Assembly (NCBI RefSeq): GCF_900169265.1
Contig: NZ_FXYX01000011.1
Span: forward strand, 1 to 64,000
Reading direction: 5' to 3'
Origin: Brevibacterium iodinum ATCC 49514
GTDB taxonomy: Bacteria; Actinomycetota; Actinomycetes; Actinomycetales; Brevibacteriaceae
DNA length: 64,000 nucleotides
Positions 35,483 to 44,651 of this stretch are shown here, piece after piece (within the stretch, counting starts at the first letter, position 1; the number at the start of each line of letters is the position of its first letter). A program made the position numbers and the translations under genes. Under the pieces are notes generated by a model. It was not told where the DNA came from. It saw only the letters and a list, made by a program, of their open reading frames with translations, and made no database searches.

Positions 35483-36594
35483 TTCGTCTCCTCGGAAGAG
35501 GGGGTGTCTCCGGTCCGGCCGGCACCCGATTCGGTCCCGTCGGCGATGTTCCGTGCGTGGTGGTCGCCTGTTCCGCCGGAGGTCGAAGCACCTGTCGAAT
35601 CGAGATCGTCGTCGGGACCACGGGCTTCCTCCGCCCTGCGCCGTCGATTGCGTTTGTCGACGAACCCGCCGAGGTACCCGACGATACCCCGCGGTGCGAA
35701 GATCACGAGGGCGACGATGATGGGACCCAGCACGATGAATCGATAGGCCTGGAAGTCCTGGAAGAGTTCGAACAGGAATGTCACGATCATGCTTCCGAGC
35801 AGAGGACCTGCGACAGTGCCCATGCCTCCGACGAGAATGAACATGAGGAATTCGAAAGTCTTGTCGATCGATGCCGCATCGGGTCCGATGAAGCCGACGA
35901 CAGTTGCGTAGAGACCACCGCCGACGCCTCCGAAGACCGCCGAGGCGGCGAATGCGAGCTGTTTGCTGAATCCGACGCGCACACCGATCGCATCCGCCAG
36001 GTCTTCGCTCGTCCTGATAGTCAGCAGTGTGCGGCCGACGCTGGAGCGCCGAATCGCGTAGGTCGTGTAGACGCAGATGAGCAGGATTGCGAATACCAGG
36101 TAAAATATGGCGACCGGAGATTCGAAGTCGATGAGCCCTCCGCCTTCGGGGAATTTCACATTGTTGACTCCGGAATGGGCATGGGTGACAGGCTCCCAGC
36201 GGCTGATGACGAGGAAGATGATGAAGCCGATTGCCATTGTGAAGATGGCGAAGTACTCATCCTTGGTCCGCAGGGCAATCAGCCCGCAGAGGTAGCCGAT
36301 CACCGCAGTCCCGATGACGGACACGACGAACGCTGCCCAGAAGCTCCAGTCGTAATCGGTAGTGAGCAGCCCGACTCCATAGGCACCGATTCCGAAGAAC
36401 CCGCCTTGGGCCAGGTTCAACTGTCCCGTGAAACCGAGGATGATGTTGAGGCCGTAGACAGCGATCGCCGCACACATACCCACGGTGATCACTCGCATCG
36501 CGTAGTTCTCCTGTGCAAAAGCCAGAGGCGTCAGGCCGAGCAGGATGATGACGGCGATGGTGCCGATGATTCGAGGATTCTTCATTGAGCTCAT
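35479..36594 (-). CDS. livM: branched-chain-amino-acid-type ABC permease LivM
   Basis: 371 aa permease, ATG overlapping the livH stop. The central family motif GLNIILGFTGQLNLAQGGFFGIGAY is clear, as is GRTLLTIRTSEDLADAIGV (cytoplasmic coupling loop). About eight to nine helices to residue 310, then a polar tail of about 60 residues rich in Gly/Asp/Ser/Thr that is not needed for the fold and may be disordered. Confidence 0.92.
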   Translation of the reverse strand: MSSMKNPRIIGTIAVIILLGLTPLAFAQENYAMRVITVGMCAAIAVYGLNIILGFTGQLNLAQGGFFGIGAYGVGLLTTDYDWSFWAAFVVSVIGTAVIGYLCGLIALRTKDEYFAIFTMAIGFIIFLVISRWEPVTHAHSGVNNVKFPEGGGLIDFESPVAIFYLVFAILLICVYTTYAIRRSSVGRTLLTIRTSEDLADAIGVRVGFSKQLAFAASAVFGGVGGGLYATVVGFIGPDAASIDKTFEFLMFILVGGMGTVAGPLLGSMIVTFLFELFQDFQAYRFIVLGPIIVALVIFAPRGIVGYLGGFVDKRNRRRRAEEARGPDDDLDSTGASTSGGTGDHHARNIADGTESGAGRTGDTPSSEETK

Positions 36595-37457
36595 CGCTGC
36601 ACCGCCTTCGTGAACAGTCCGTTCGGCTTGATGGCCAGCACAGCGACGAGAACGATGAATGCCACGGCCTCTCCGACAGCTGAGGAGATGTAGGTCGCCG
36701 TCATCGTCTCTGCGATAGCGAGTGCGAAACCGCCGACGATGGCGCCGGGAAGCGACCCCAGGCCACCGAGGATGATAATTGCGAATACCTTGAGATTGAG
36801 CGCGTCGCCCATCGTCGGGGACAGGAGATTGATCGGTGCGACGAGGCCGGCCGCGATGGTGGCCAGGAGGGCGGACAGCCCCAGCGTCAGCATCGATACC
36901 ATCGACGGGTTGATGCCGACCAGCGATGCACCGACGCGGTCCTGTTCGATCGCTTCGATCGTCTGGCCATGGATGGACCGCTTGATGAACAGCGCCAACA
37001 GCGCCAAGACGATCACCGCTGTGACGATGATGACGATTCGCTGCGCAGAGATCTCGGCGCCGAGAATGCGGAGCTCGCCGGTGATCGGTGTGTCCATGCG
37101 GCGGAAGTCAGCGCCCCAGATCGCTTGAGCCAGTGCTTGGAAGAAGAACATCGCACCGACGGCCGCGATCATGTGGTGAGTATGCGGGGAGTTGCGCAAG
37201 GGGTGGAAAACGAGGCGCTCGAGACCGACTCCGACAACGAACAGCATGATCGCAGCGATGCCGATTGCGGCAATATAGGGAACGCCGACTGTTGTCAGGA
37301 AGAAATAGGTGATGTAGGCGCCGAGCATATACAGCGCACCGTGTGCCAGATTGGGAATGCGCAGCACTCCGAACACCAATGTCAGACCGATGGCGGCAAG
37401 ACAGTAGACACCGCCCAGTGCAAGGCCATTGAAGAGTTGCTGGATGAAGAGGGTCAT
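36591..37457 (-). CDS. livH: branched-chain-amino-acid-type ABC permease LivH
   Basis: 288 aa. Start set at ATG 37457 (MTLFIQQLFNGLALGGVYCL), which matches family N-termini and has agagga upstream; an ATG at 37517 would add 20 unrelated residues. Motifs ALGLTLVFG-like (AIGLTLVFGVLRIPNLAHGAL) and FAIIILGGLGSLPGAIVGG. Forms the channel with LivM. Confidence 0.92.
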   Translation of the reverse strand: MTLFIQQLFNGLALGGVYCLAAIGLTLVFGVLRIPNLAHGALYMLGAYITYFFLTTVGVPYIAAIGIAAIMLFVVGVGLERLVFHPLRNSPHTHHMIAAVGAMFFFQALAQAIWGADFRRMDTPITGELRILGAEISAQRIVIIVTAVIVLALLALFIKRSIHGQTIEAIEQDRVGASLVGINPSMVSMLTLGLSALLATIAAGLVAPINLLSPTMGDALNLKVFAIIILGGLGSLPGAIVGGFALAIAETMTATYISSAVGEAVAFIVLVAVLAIKPNGLFTKAVQR

Positions 37458-37541
37458 GATTTTCGGGTCCTCTGCAGGCATAAGAGCGGCCCGGTGAGGC
37501 GCACCGAAGCGCATCACCTTCAGACCAGCCGCTGACGGAGA

Positions 37542-38756
37542 TTACTTGTCGTCGGATACCTGTTCGATCGGCACCTTGGTGTACTTGCCGTCCTCGTTGA
37601 GGAAGGTTGCTTCCAGGTTGGGATTGAGGAGGTGACCCTGTTCCGTGATCTCGTCGGGGAAGCCATTGACCTTGTACTTGCCATCGACCTCAGGCAGTGC
37701 CTCACTGATGGCTTCGCGAATCTTCTCGGGGTCGTCGGTTGTCCCAGCGGTTTCCATCGCCTTCGCGATGATCGCAATTCCCTGGTAGTTCAGGGCAGTT
37801 TCGCTGGTCGGGACCTTCTTCTCTCCGGCCTTCTCAGCAAATTTCTTCAGGAAGTCCTCGGTACCGGGATCCTCATATTCGGAGACCGGCAGGACGCCGA
37901 CCGAATTCTTGAGATTGTCGAGCTTCGTCACCGTGGCCATTTCATCCAGTTTCGCCTGGTCCATGACGAGGAAGCTGCCCTTGAAGCCCTGCTTTCGAGC
38001 TTCTTCCATGATCAGCGCGGTCGGTTGGGACGGTCCGCCGACGAAGATGGCGTCGGGCTTCTCTGACAGAGCTTTCGAGACGGGGCCCGCAAAGTCGGAA
38101 ACGGTGGCGTAGTCGACGCTGTTGTCGCCGCCGATCTTCCCGCCGGCCTCACTCCACGCATCCGTGATCGACTCGGTCCACTGTTGTCCGTACTCACTCT
38201 GAGTTCCGAGTAGAGCGAGCTTCTTGCCTCCGTGCTCCATGGCAGTTTCGGAGAATTCCTCGGCATAGGACTCGAAGTTCGGCGGAATCATCATCGTCAG
38301 AGGGTTGTCGGCCTGCACGATTGCCGGGTCAGAGGTGTAGGCGGAGATGAGGAAGTTCGACCTGCCGCTGTTGATCTGCTGAATCGCCTTGATGGCTCCG
38401 GCGTTCGGGGAGACGACGACCGGAGCCTTGTCCTGATCTGCTAATCGTTGAGCATTGCTAGCGGCAGTGGATGGTGCGTATTTGTCGTCGAGGGACTTCA
38501 ACTCCAGAGTCACGGGATTGCCGTCGACCTCTACGCCGTCTGCGTTGAGGTCGTCGATGGCCATTTCGAGACCGATCTTCACGTTCTCGCCGTACGCAGC
38601 GCCGCCTCCGCTGAGCGGTCCGGTATAGCCGATGACAACCGTGTCGCCCTCACCCGAGCCACCACCGCCTCCGCAGGCTGTGGCAGTCAATGCGATTGCT
38701 CCCAAAACTGCGGCTGCCGAGAGTCTGCGGCGGCGACTTCGCGAGACAGAGTTCAT
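37542..38756 (-). CDS. livK: periplasmic-type substrate-binding lipoprotein of the Liv transporter
   Basis: 404 aa. ATG 38756 follows AAAGGAGAAAAG. A basic N-terminus (SVSRSRRRRL) and hydrophobic helix end in a lipobox-like ATAC before Gly5, so the Cys near 28 should be lipidated. The mature part is a type I periplasmic-binding fold (VVIGYTGPLSGGGAAYGENV ... GLEMAIDDLNADGV). Ligands of this family include branched-chain amino acids, amides, urea and aromatic acids. The divergent dehydrogenase and thiolase genes suggest an organic acid rather than leucine, which is inference. Confidence 0.9.
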   Translation of the reverse strand: MNSVSRSRRRRLSAAAVLGAIALTATACGGGGGSGEGDTVVIGYTGPLSGGGAAYGENVKIGLEMAIDDLNADGVEVDGNPVTLELKSLDDKYAPSTAASNAQRLADQDKAPVVVSPNAGAIKAIQQINSGRSNFLISAYTSDPAIVQADNPLTMMIPPNFESYAEEFSETAMEHGGKKLALLGTQSEYGQQWTESITDAWSEAGGKIGGDNSVDYATVSDFAGPVSKALSEKPDAIFVGGPSQPTALIMEEARKQGFKGSFLVMDQAKLDEMATVTKLDNLKNSVGVLPVSEYEDPGTEDFLKKFAEKAGEKKVPTSETALNYQGIAIIAKAMETAGTTDDPEKIREAISEALPEVDGKYKVNGFPDEITEQGHLLNPNLEATFLNEDGKYTKVPIEQVSDDK

Positions 38757-39203
38757 CTTTTCTCCTTTGAAAAGCTCTTGGAACACGTTTGCTCCACACG
38801 GTGTCCGAGACGTCGTCAATGACAGTTCTCAGAGTCGTCGTCAATACGTAATGGACTTCGACTGATGTGAACAATTCCAAATCACTCTGGTGAAGTCAAT
38901 GGTTTTGAGCTAGATTTTTGAACGTTCGATAATCTTCGGGGTCGGACCTGGCTTGGAGAACATAAGGCGAGGTCGGGCGACATGCGCGCAGAATCGTCAA
39001 GAGCTGTTTCGGGTCGCTGACATGTTCGAAGCGGCTATCTGTCTGAAAGGTGAGCAAACAATCGTTCAGTGACGGAATTGGTCTAGAGTGGCCTTAGCTG
39101 CATGGGAGAGCTGTGTCACATCGGTTCCGGTGCAGACGCGAACCGCAGTCGAACACTCGGTTCCGCAGGGCAATGACGCAATATCATCTTTAGGAGCTTG
39201 TTC
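38757..39203. other. 447-bp divergent regulatory region, livK / fabG-like
   Basis: No gene seen. The part near 38840-38935 is clearly less GC-rich than its surroundings. It contains the palindrome GAACGTTC at 38920-38927 (in TTTTGAACGTTCGATAA) and a related half-site AACAATCGTTCAG at 39057-39069. TAGAGT at 39084-39089 may be the -10 of the dehydrogenase gene. The palindromes are the size expected for a TetR- or GntR-type operator. No regulator gene is adjacent in the window. Confidence 0.45.
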
Positions 39204-39947
39204 ATGACTCGTACAGCAATCGTCACCGGTGGAGGCCGCGGCATCGGAGCCGCCATCGCCAAGCGACTCGGAGCCGACGGACTCAAGGTCGCCGTTCTTG
39301 ATATGGGCCCCACCGATGAGACCGTTGCCGCCATCAAGGAAGCCGGCGGCGAAGCGCTCGGCCTCGAAGCCGATGTCTCTGACGAAGACTCGGTCAACGC
39401 TGCGGTCAAGCAGGTCGCCGAGACCCTCGGCGCGCCGACCGTTCTGGTCAACAACGCAGGGATCCTGCGTGACAACCTCCTGTTCAAAATGACTCACGAG
39501 GAGTTCAACAAGGTTCTCTCCGTCCACCTCGGGGGAGCGTTCCTCATGGCTCGGGCGGTGCAGTCGTACATGGTCGAAGAGAAGTTCGGCCGCATCATCT
39601 CGATGTCCTCCACCTCGGCTCAGGGCAATCGCGGACAGACGAACTACTCCGCTGCCAAGGCCGGTATCCAGGGAATCACGAAGACCTGGGCGATCGAGCT
39701 CGGCAAGTTCGGCATCACCGCGAATGCCATTGCTCCCGGCTTCATCGAAACTGATATGACCAGGGCCACCGCTGAGCGCGTGGGTATGGGCTTCGAGGAG
39801 TTCGTCGAAGCTTCGGTCAAGCAGATCCCCGTGGCGCGGTCGGGCAAGCCCGAGGACATCGCCCACACCGCATCGTTCCTCGCCTCCGAGGGCGCCGGGT
39901 TCGTCTCCGGTCAGGTCATCTACGTCGCCGGCGGTCCGAAGGACTGA
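39204..39947 (+). CDS. fabG: short-chain dehydrogenase, 3-oxoacyl-ACP/CoA reductase type
   Basis: 247 aa from ATG 39204 (AGGAG seven bases upstream). Cofactor motif TGGGRGIG at 8-15, VLVNNAG, catalytic Ser in SMSSTSAQ, YSAAK with Tyr and Lys, IAPGFIETDM. The sequence is FabG-like, but an NADH-linked 3-hydroxyacyl-CoA dehydrogenase role is equally possible given the downstream thiolase. Divergent from the Liv operon and followed by the thiolase after 51 bp. Confidence 0.85.
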   Translation: MTRTAIVTGGGRGIGAAIAKRLGADGLKVAVLDMGPTDETVAAIKEAGGEALGLEADVSDEDSVNAAVKQVAETLGAPTVLVNNAGILRDNLLFKMTHEEFNKVLSVHLGGAFLMARAVQSYMVEEKFGRIISMSSTSAQGNRGQTNYSAAKAGIQGITKTWAIELGKFGITANAIAPGFIETDMTRATAERVGMGFEEFVEASVKQIPVARSGKPEDIAHTASFLASEGAGFVSGQVIYVAGGPKD

Positions 39948-39998
39948 TCGCCACCGTCCTCACGACGAGTTCAACAACATCTTCGAAAGGTGAGACCC

Positions 39999-41198
39999 AT
40001 GAGAGAAGCAGTGATTGTGTCGACGGCTCGCACGCCGATCGGCAAGGCCTACCGTGGTGCCTTCAACGACACCCAGGCTCAGGAGTTGGCCGGCCATGCG
40101 ATCAAGCATGCTGTGGAGCGCGCCGGTCTGGAAGGCGGTGAGGTCGAGGACGTCGTCTTCGGTGCCGCTCTGCAGCAGGGCAGCCAAGGGACGAATGTCG
40201 CTCGGCAGGCGGCACTGCGAGCCGGGCTTCCTGTGACGGTTCCGGGAATGTCGATCGACCGGCAGTGCGCTTCCGGGCTGATGGGCATTACGACCGCGGC
40301 GAAGCAGGTCCTCTTCGACGGCCAGGAGATCGCCGTCGGCGGTGGCGTGGAGTCGGTGTCGCTGGTCCAGAATGACAAGATGAACACGTTCCGGGCCAAG
40401 GATCCGTGGCTCGTGGAGCGCATCCCGGGCATCTACTACCCGATGCTGGCCACGGCCGAGGTAGTGGCCGAACGCTACGGCGTCAGCAGAGAAGCTCAGG
40501 ACGAGTACTCCCTGTCTTCGCAGCAGCGTACCGCCGCCGCTCAGGAGGCCGGACGGTTCGATGACGAGATCGTGCCTCTGCCGACGACGAAGGTCGTCGT
40601 CGACAAGGAGACGAAGGAGACCACGCGTCAGGATGTGCTGCTCGAAGCCGACGAGGGCAATCGCCCGTCGACGACTCTGGAGAGCCTGGCCGGACTCAAC
40701 CCGGTGCTCGAGCCCGGTGTGGCGTCGAAGGTTCCGAGCATCACCGCCGGCAACGCCTCTCAGCTCTCCGACGGAGCATCCGCTTCGGTGGTCATGTCGA
40801 GCGATGAGGCCAGCCGACGCGGACTCGAACCGCTGGGCATCTACCGCGGTATGGCCGTGGCCGGCTGTGAGCCGGACGAAATGGGCATCGGGCCCGTCTT
40901 CGCCATTCCGAAGCTGCTGAAGACCCATGGGCTGTCGATCGACGACATCGGCCTGTGGGAGCTCAACGAAGCGTTCGCTGTGCAGGCACTGTACTGCCGT
41001 GATCGGCTTGGCATCGATCCGGAGAAATACAACGTCGACGGCGGCGGCATCTCCGTCGGACATCCTTATGGGATGACCGGCGCTCGTCTTGTCGGACACG
41101 CCCTCATCGAGGGGCGTCGCCGCGGAGTGAAGTACGTCGTCGTCACGATGTGCATCGGCGGCGGACAGGGCGCTGCCGGACTGTTCGAAGTCTGCTGA
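39999..41198 (+). CDS. thiolase (acetyl-CoA acyltransferase family)
   Basis: 399 aa, ATG 39999 with AAAGG eight bases upstream. Nucleophilic Cys in [22 protein letters not shown], the His motif [20 protein letters not shown] and the second Cys in [14 protein letters not shown]. The His motif differs slightly from the usual GGAIALGHPLGATG. Could be biosynthetic or degradative. Paired with the reductase, it fits beta-oxidation-type chain cleavage of an imported acid. A strong terminator follows. Confidence 0.88.
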   Translation: MREAVIVSTARTPIGKAYRGAFNDTQAQELAGHAIKHAVERAGLEGGEVEDVVFGAALQQGSQGTNVARQAALRAGLPVTVPGMSIDRQCASGLMGITTAAKQVLFDGQEIAVGGGVESVSLVQNDKMNTFRAKDPWLVERIPGIYYPMLATAEVVAERYGVSREAQDEYSLSSQQRTAAAQEAGRFDDEIVPLPTTKVVVDKETKETTRQDVLLEADEGNRPSTTLESLAGLNPVLEPGVASKVPSITAGNASQLSDGASASVVMSSDEASRRGLEPLGIYRGMAVAGCEPDEMGIGPVFAIPKLLKTHGLSIDDIGLWELNEAFAVQALYCRDRLGIDPEKYNVDGGGISVGHPYGMTGARLVGHALIEGRRRGVKYVVVTMCIGGGQGAAGLFEVC

Positions 41199-41250
41199 GG
41201 CTTTCAATCAACCGTTCAGCCGGAACAGTGAAACTCTGCCGCTGAGCGGC

Positions 41251-41300
41251 AAAGGCCGACGAGATCCGGATCGTTTCTGATCCGAGTGTCGTCGGCCTTT
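41251..41300 (+). terminator. long hairpin terminator after the thiolase
   Basis: AAAGGCCGACGA at 41251-41262 pairs with TCGTCGGCCTTT at 41289-41300. An inner CGGATC/GATCCG pair extends the stem around a short loop (tttc region). TTTCT follows. It lies 52 bp after the stop. Confidence 0.8.
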
Positions 41301-41422
41301 CTGCGTTGTCGAACGGTGTGGAGTCCGACCTCTCGCCGGTGGCCTGCCGACAGTGAGCCGTCAGCGGTAGTGAAGTCGTCGTAGTCGGACGTCAACGGAG
41401 GGCCCACCGCGCAGGATGCCTC

Positions 41423-44320
41423 TCAGAATGGTGGAGGTTCGCCGGAGTCCCAGAACCAATCGCGCAGCTCCGAGCCGTCCTCATCTTCTGGCAGGGCGCC
41501 GGACGGTTCGCCGGTTCTGCTCGGCGCAGATACCGGTATGAATGCGCAGAGATCCCCGGCAACGAGTTCCCTCCAGCCGGGGGTGCCTTCGGCCGCCGCT
41601 GGTTCAGGGCATTCCCGCGCTCGTTTCCGATCGCCGGGAGCCGGGTGCTTCGCATCTGCACCGCTGCTCTGGGCCGTCGACGCCTCGGTGTCAGATCCCC
41701 GCTCAATGACAGAGTCACGCTCAGCGACAGATTCACTTTCGGGCGTTGGCGCATGGTCGTGGGCAGATGGATCCTCTGTGCTCGACTGCTCCACTGTGAC
41801 CGCTCGGCACTGTCGTGCGGTGCCACTGCCGAATCGTTCGAGGAACAGCCGGGCATGCTCGACGCTGATGGGGTTGTCCGGTGCGACGCCCTCCACGGTT
41901 ACACCTTTGCGGAAGACATACTCGAGGTGGCCGGGTTCGGTCATCCGCACGTCGAAATTGCCGTTTGTCTTCTGCAGGTGGTGCGCCTTGCAGAGGCAAT
42001 GGAGGTTGCCGAACCGAGTGAGTCCGCCCTGGGTAGGGTCGGAGTGATTGAACGGGTCAATGTGGTCGACCTCTGTCACCTCAGCTGGTTGAGTGCAACC
42101 GGGGAATGTGCACGTAACGAATTGGGCGACGAGTGTCTTGCGCACGCTGTTGGGAATCGCGTAGGACGTTGCCTTCGCGTCGACAGGTGTTCCGGACGCC
42201 GGGTCGGTGAGCAGCCTGGTCCACGTGGTGGAGTAGCCGGCGACTCGTCGTGCCATGTCGGCAGGGATCGGCGACCCGTTTGGAAGCATGCCCGCCAGAT
42301 CACACACCTCACTTGAGGTTAGCGGTACGTCAGGGCCTGTGGGCTGCGCTGTTGGGGTGATCGGGGGTGTTGGTGACTCGGTGGGAAGTGGGGGAGCTGA
42401 GGCGTCCGTCGGCGGCGGCGGTGCACCTGAGGGTTCGCTGCTCGCCGGTGGTGCACCCGGGGGATCCGTGGGCGGCAGCGGAGGACTGCCGTCTTCCGAC
42501 TGGAATTGGCTGAGCAGCGTCAGCAGAGGAACAGTGATAAATGTGCTCGCCTGATTCGCCAGCCAATACTCGCTGGTCGGCATATCCAGGAGGAATTCGA
42601 AGCTGATGCGGCGCTCGCCGGCATCGAGGATGGGCTTGCCGAACGCGTCGACAGCGCCGGCTGCTGCAGCAGCGGTGCCCTCGGCGGCGGGGCGGGCTCC
42701 GTCCGCACGCGAGCCGATGAGGGCCGAGAGCGAATCGGCCGTGTTGTGATTGGTCGTGCTGTTGCTGCTGAGGATGGCCTCGAGCAGCCGGGACTCGAAA
42801 GTGCGTCCTGCCGGAGTGATCGGCGCCTTGGGGCTGGGTTCGCTCTGTGCTGTGGCTCCCGAATCGGCCGACGCAGTTTGCGTCGGTGCCTCGTAACCGT
42901 TCTTGTCCATGTCGTCGAATACCCGCTCGATGTAGTCGAGCAGGGCCTCGCCTTCGTGCATCGGGATGCCGTCGGGGCCGGCGAAGAGGCCGTCGAGAGA
43001 GAAATCGGAGCTCGTCGATGAGCCGTCTGCGTCATTGGTGCTGATGATGCGCAGCTTCAGCTGAGGACGCGTGCGCGTGAGGATGTCGAACATCAGGGCA
43101 GAGATCGACCGTTCCTCATCAAAGCAGTCGCCTGCCTTGAGCTGGCTCGTGAACGCACTCGTATTGTTCTTATGCACTGCCCGGCAGAAGGCGTCGAGCC
43201 TCCTGAAACAGGCCTGAAGTTCCGGGGCGGGACCGGTCAGCGTGAGGTAGGCAGTTCCGTCGTCGCCGGTGCTGAAGTCGACCCGACGCCGCAGCGATAC
43301 GCTCTTCACCGTATCCTCGGCCGGCTGAAGCGCGGCTATCTTCAGCGCGACCGAACGTTTGAACGTCTCGATCGTGATGTCGGCGCGCCTGTGGGCCAGA
43401 TAGTCGTCGAGCGCCGGCAGATGCTCGAAGTGCAGGTCTCGGCATGCACGAGTCACACAATCGACATGCTCGATCGTGAAGTCTCCACCCAGGCAGCGTT
43501 TGAGGAATCGCGGGAGCCCGTGCGCCAGCGTCATCGACGACGTCATGTGCTGGAGCGATCTGCTCGTGGTAGCGCCGAGCAGGCTAGAATACACGCCCGC
43601 CTCAGTCGGCTCGATATTGCTGCGCAGCCATGCGAAGAAAGTCATTTCCGGGTCAAAGCCTGGAAAGTCAGGCAACAGAGCAGGATCGGACAGGAACTCC
43701 TCGGCCAACTTCCGGACTTGACGGAGACGGCGACCGGCGGCACGATCCTTCTTCGGCCCAGCGCTGATGCCGATCTTCGTTCCCGATTCGGCTTCGACCT
43801 GAGCCACAGCTCGTGTCCACGCCAGATTCTCTCGGTTGGTCCAGGTCCTGCGCGTGGAGAAGAGGTCGTCGGAAGGGAGGTCGACTGCGCAGATCTTCTG
43901 GTCGATGGCGTCGTAGTCGTGGCTTCGGTGCGAACCGACGGCACCGTCGGCTGCTTGGGGCTGAGCCTTCTTCTCGCCGAGGGCAGCAGATGTTCTGCCG
44001 GTTTCAGGCGAGGAGTAACGGGTACAGGTCTCGGTGAATGATGCGAACTCATAGGCCGCGTCGGGATGGCATCCCAAGAGGCCGAGGGCATAGGCAACAT
44101 CCTGTGCAACGGCACGGCTGGTGGCGACCATGGAGTGGAGCTGCGCGAGGCTGCTCTGCATATAGGCATCCAGCAGATCGACGAGGTCACTGTCTTCGGC
44201 CTCTTCCATGCGCCGCCCGTGCGCACGACGGAACTGGGACAGGGTCCGACTGTCCGCCTCTGCTGGGGGAGCGGCAGGCAGGAGCGACGTCAGTCCGTCG
44301 TTGTCTCCGATGTTCTTCAT
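41423..44320 (-). CDS. large DUF222 / HNH endonuclease-domain protein
   Basis: 965 aa. Residues about 40-450 resemble the DUF222 region of actinobacterial HNH proteins. A low-complexity middle contains an Ala stretch and a Pro-rich stretch (PPLPPTDPPGAPPASSEPSG). The HNH domain at roughly 735-787 has CTFPGC, EVDHIDPFNHSD, GNLHCLCKAHHLQKTNG, with the paired Cys and His/Asn ligands intact. The C-terminus is disordered and acidic. Such proteins occur in many copies in actinobacteria and are often linked to mobile DNA or 13E12-type repeats; function is not known. It is longer than most members. Confidence 0.78.
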   Translation of the reverse strand: MKNIGDNDGLTSLLPAAPPAEADSRTLSQFRRAHGRRMEEAEDSDLVDLLDAYMQSSLAQLHSMVATSRAVAQDVAYALGLLGCHPDAAYEFASFTETCTRYSSPETGRTSAALGEKKAQPQAADGAVGSHRSHDYDAIDQKICAVDLPSDDLFSTRRTWTNRENLAWTRAVAQVEAESGTKIGISAGPKKDRAAGRRLRQVRKLAEEFLSDPALLPDFPGFDPEMTFFAWLRSNIEPTEAGVYSSLLGATTSRSLQHMTSSMTLAHGLPRFLKRCLGGDFTIEHVDCVTRACRDLHFEHLPALDDYLAHRRADITIETFKRSVALKIAALQPAEDTVKSVSLRRRVDFSTGDDGTAYLTLTGPAPELQACFRRLDAFCRAVHKNNTSAFTSQLKAGDCFDEERSISALMFDILTRTRPQLKLRIISTNDADGSSTSSDFSLDGLFAGPDGIPMHEGEALLDYIERVFDDMDKNGYEAPTQTASADSGATAQSEPSPKAPITPAGRTFESRLLEAILSSNSTTNHNTADSLSALIGSRADGARPAAEGTAAAAAGAVDAFGKPILDAGERRISFEFLLDMPTSEYWLANQASTFITVPLLTLLSQFQSEDGSPPLPPTDPPGAPPASSEPSGAPPPPTDASAPPLPTESPTPPITPTAQPTGPDVPLTSSEVCDLAGMLPNGSPIPADMARRVAGYSTTWTRLLTDPASGTPVDAKATSYAIPNSVRKTLVAQFVTCTFPGCTQPAEVTEVDHIDPFNHSDPTQGGLTRFGNLHCLCKAHHLQKTNGNFDVRMTEPGHLEYVFRKGVTVEGVAPDNPISVEHARLFLERFGSGTARQCRAVTVEQSSTEDPSAHDHAPTPESESVAERDSVIERGSDTEASTAQSSGADAKHPAPGDRKRARECPEPAAAEGTPGWRELVAGDLCAFIPVSAPSRTGEPSGALPEDEDGSELRDWFWDSGEPPPF

Positions 44321-44379
44321 CGGTGTCTCACCTCTCCACGCCTCTGTGGAAGTCGCTCGTCGGGAAGTCGCCTATCTCA

Positions 44380-44385
44380 ATTATA
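44380..44385 (-). promoter_or_regulatory. consensus -10 of the HNH gene in an AT-rich patch
   Basis: On the minus strand the sequence reads TATAAT (44385 to 44380), a perfect -10 hexamer, giving a leader of about 50 nt before the ATG at 44320. It lies in an AT-rich patch of about 90 bp (44375-44465) that stands out sharply from the GC-rich surroundings. The AT-rich DNA, weak conservation and multicopy family suggest acquired DNA. Confidence 0.55.
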
Positions 44386-44545
44386 TGATCTGCAGGCACA
44401 TATAAATATTACAATACGATTACAAATAGAACAAAAGATGATTATTGATCGGTCATGACTTATTCGTTCTCATCCTCGGTGATGCTGCTCTGTTTGTCCT
44501 CCGACTCTACGGTTCGGCACTGACGCGACAGTGCGATCGAGGTGA

Positions 44546-44604
44546 GCCCACCTTCGCACAGGGGCGCTCCTCGGTACCTGTCGGCCCACCTTCGCGCAGG
44601 GACG
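44546..44604. repeat. 21-bp direct repeat upstream of the MATE gene
   Basis: GCCCACCTTCGCACAGGGGC at 44546-44565 recurs at 44584-44603 with two differences, at a 38-bp spacing (between three and four helical turns). The region 44466-44639 otherwise shows no gene. The second copy ends about 35 bp before the -10 of the MATE gene, so paired activator or repressor sites are possible. Confidence 0.6.
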
Positions 44605-44639
44605 ATCCGCGGCACTCGGGCCCAGCGAGACCGGTTCGC

Positions 44640-44645
44640 TAGAAT
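44640..44645 (+). promoter_or_regulatory. -10 element of a leaderless MATE transcript
   Basis: TAGAAT at 44640-44645, then exactly six bases (cggggc), then GTG at 44652. This is the spacing expected if the start codon is the first transcribed triplet. No ribosome-binding site is present. Confidence 0.6.
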
Positions 44646-44651
44646 CGGGGC

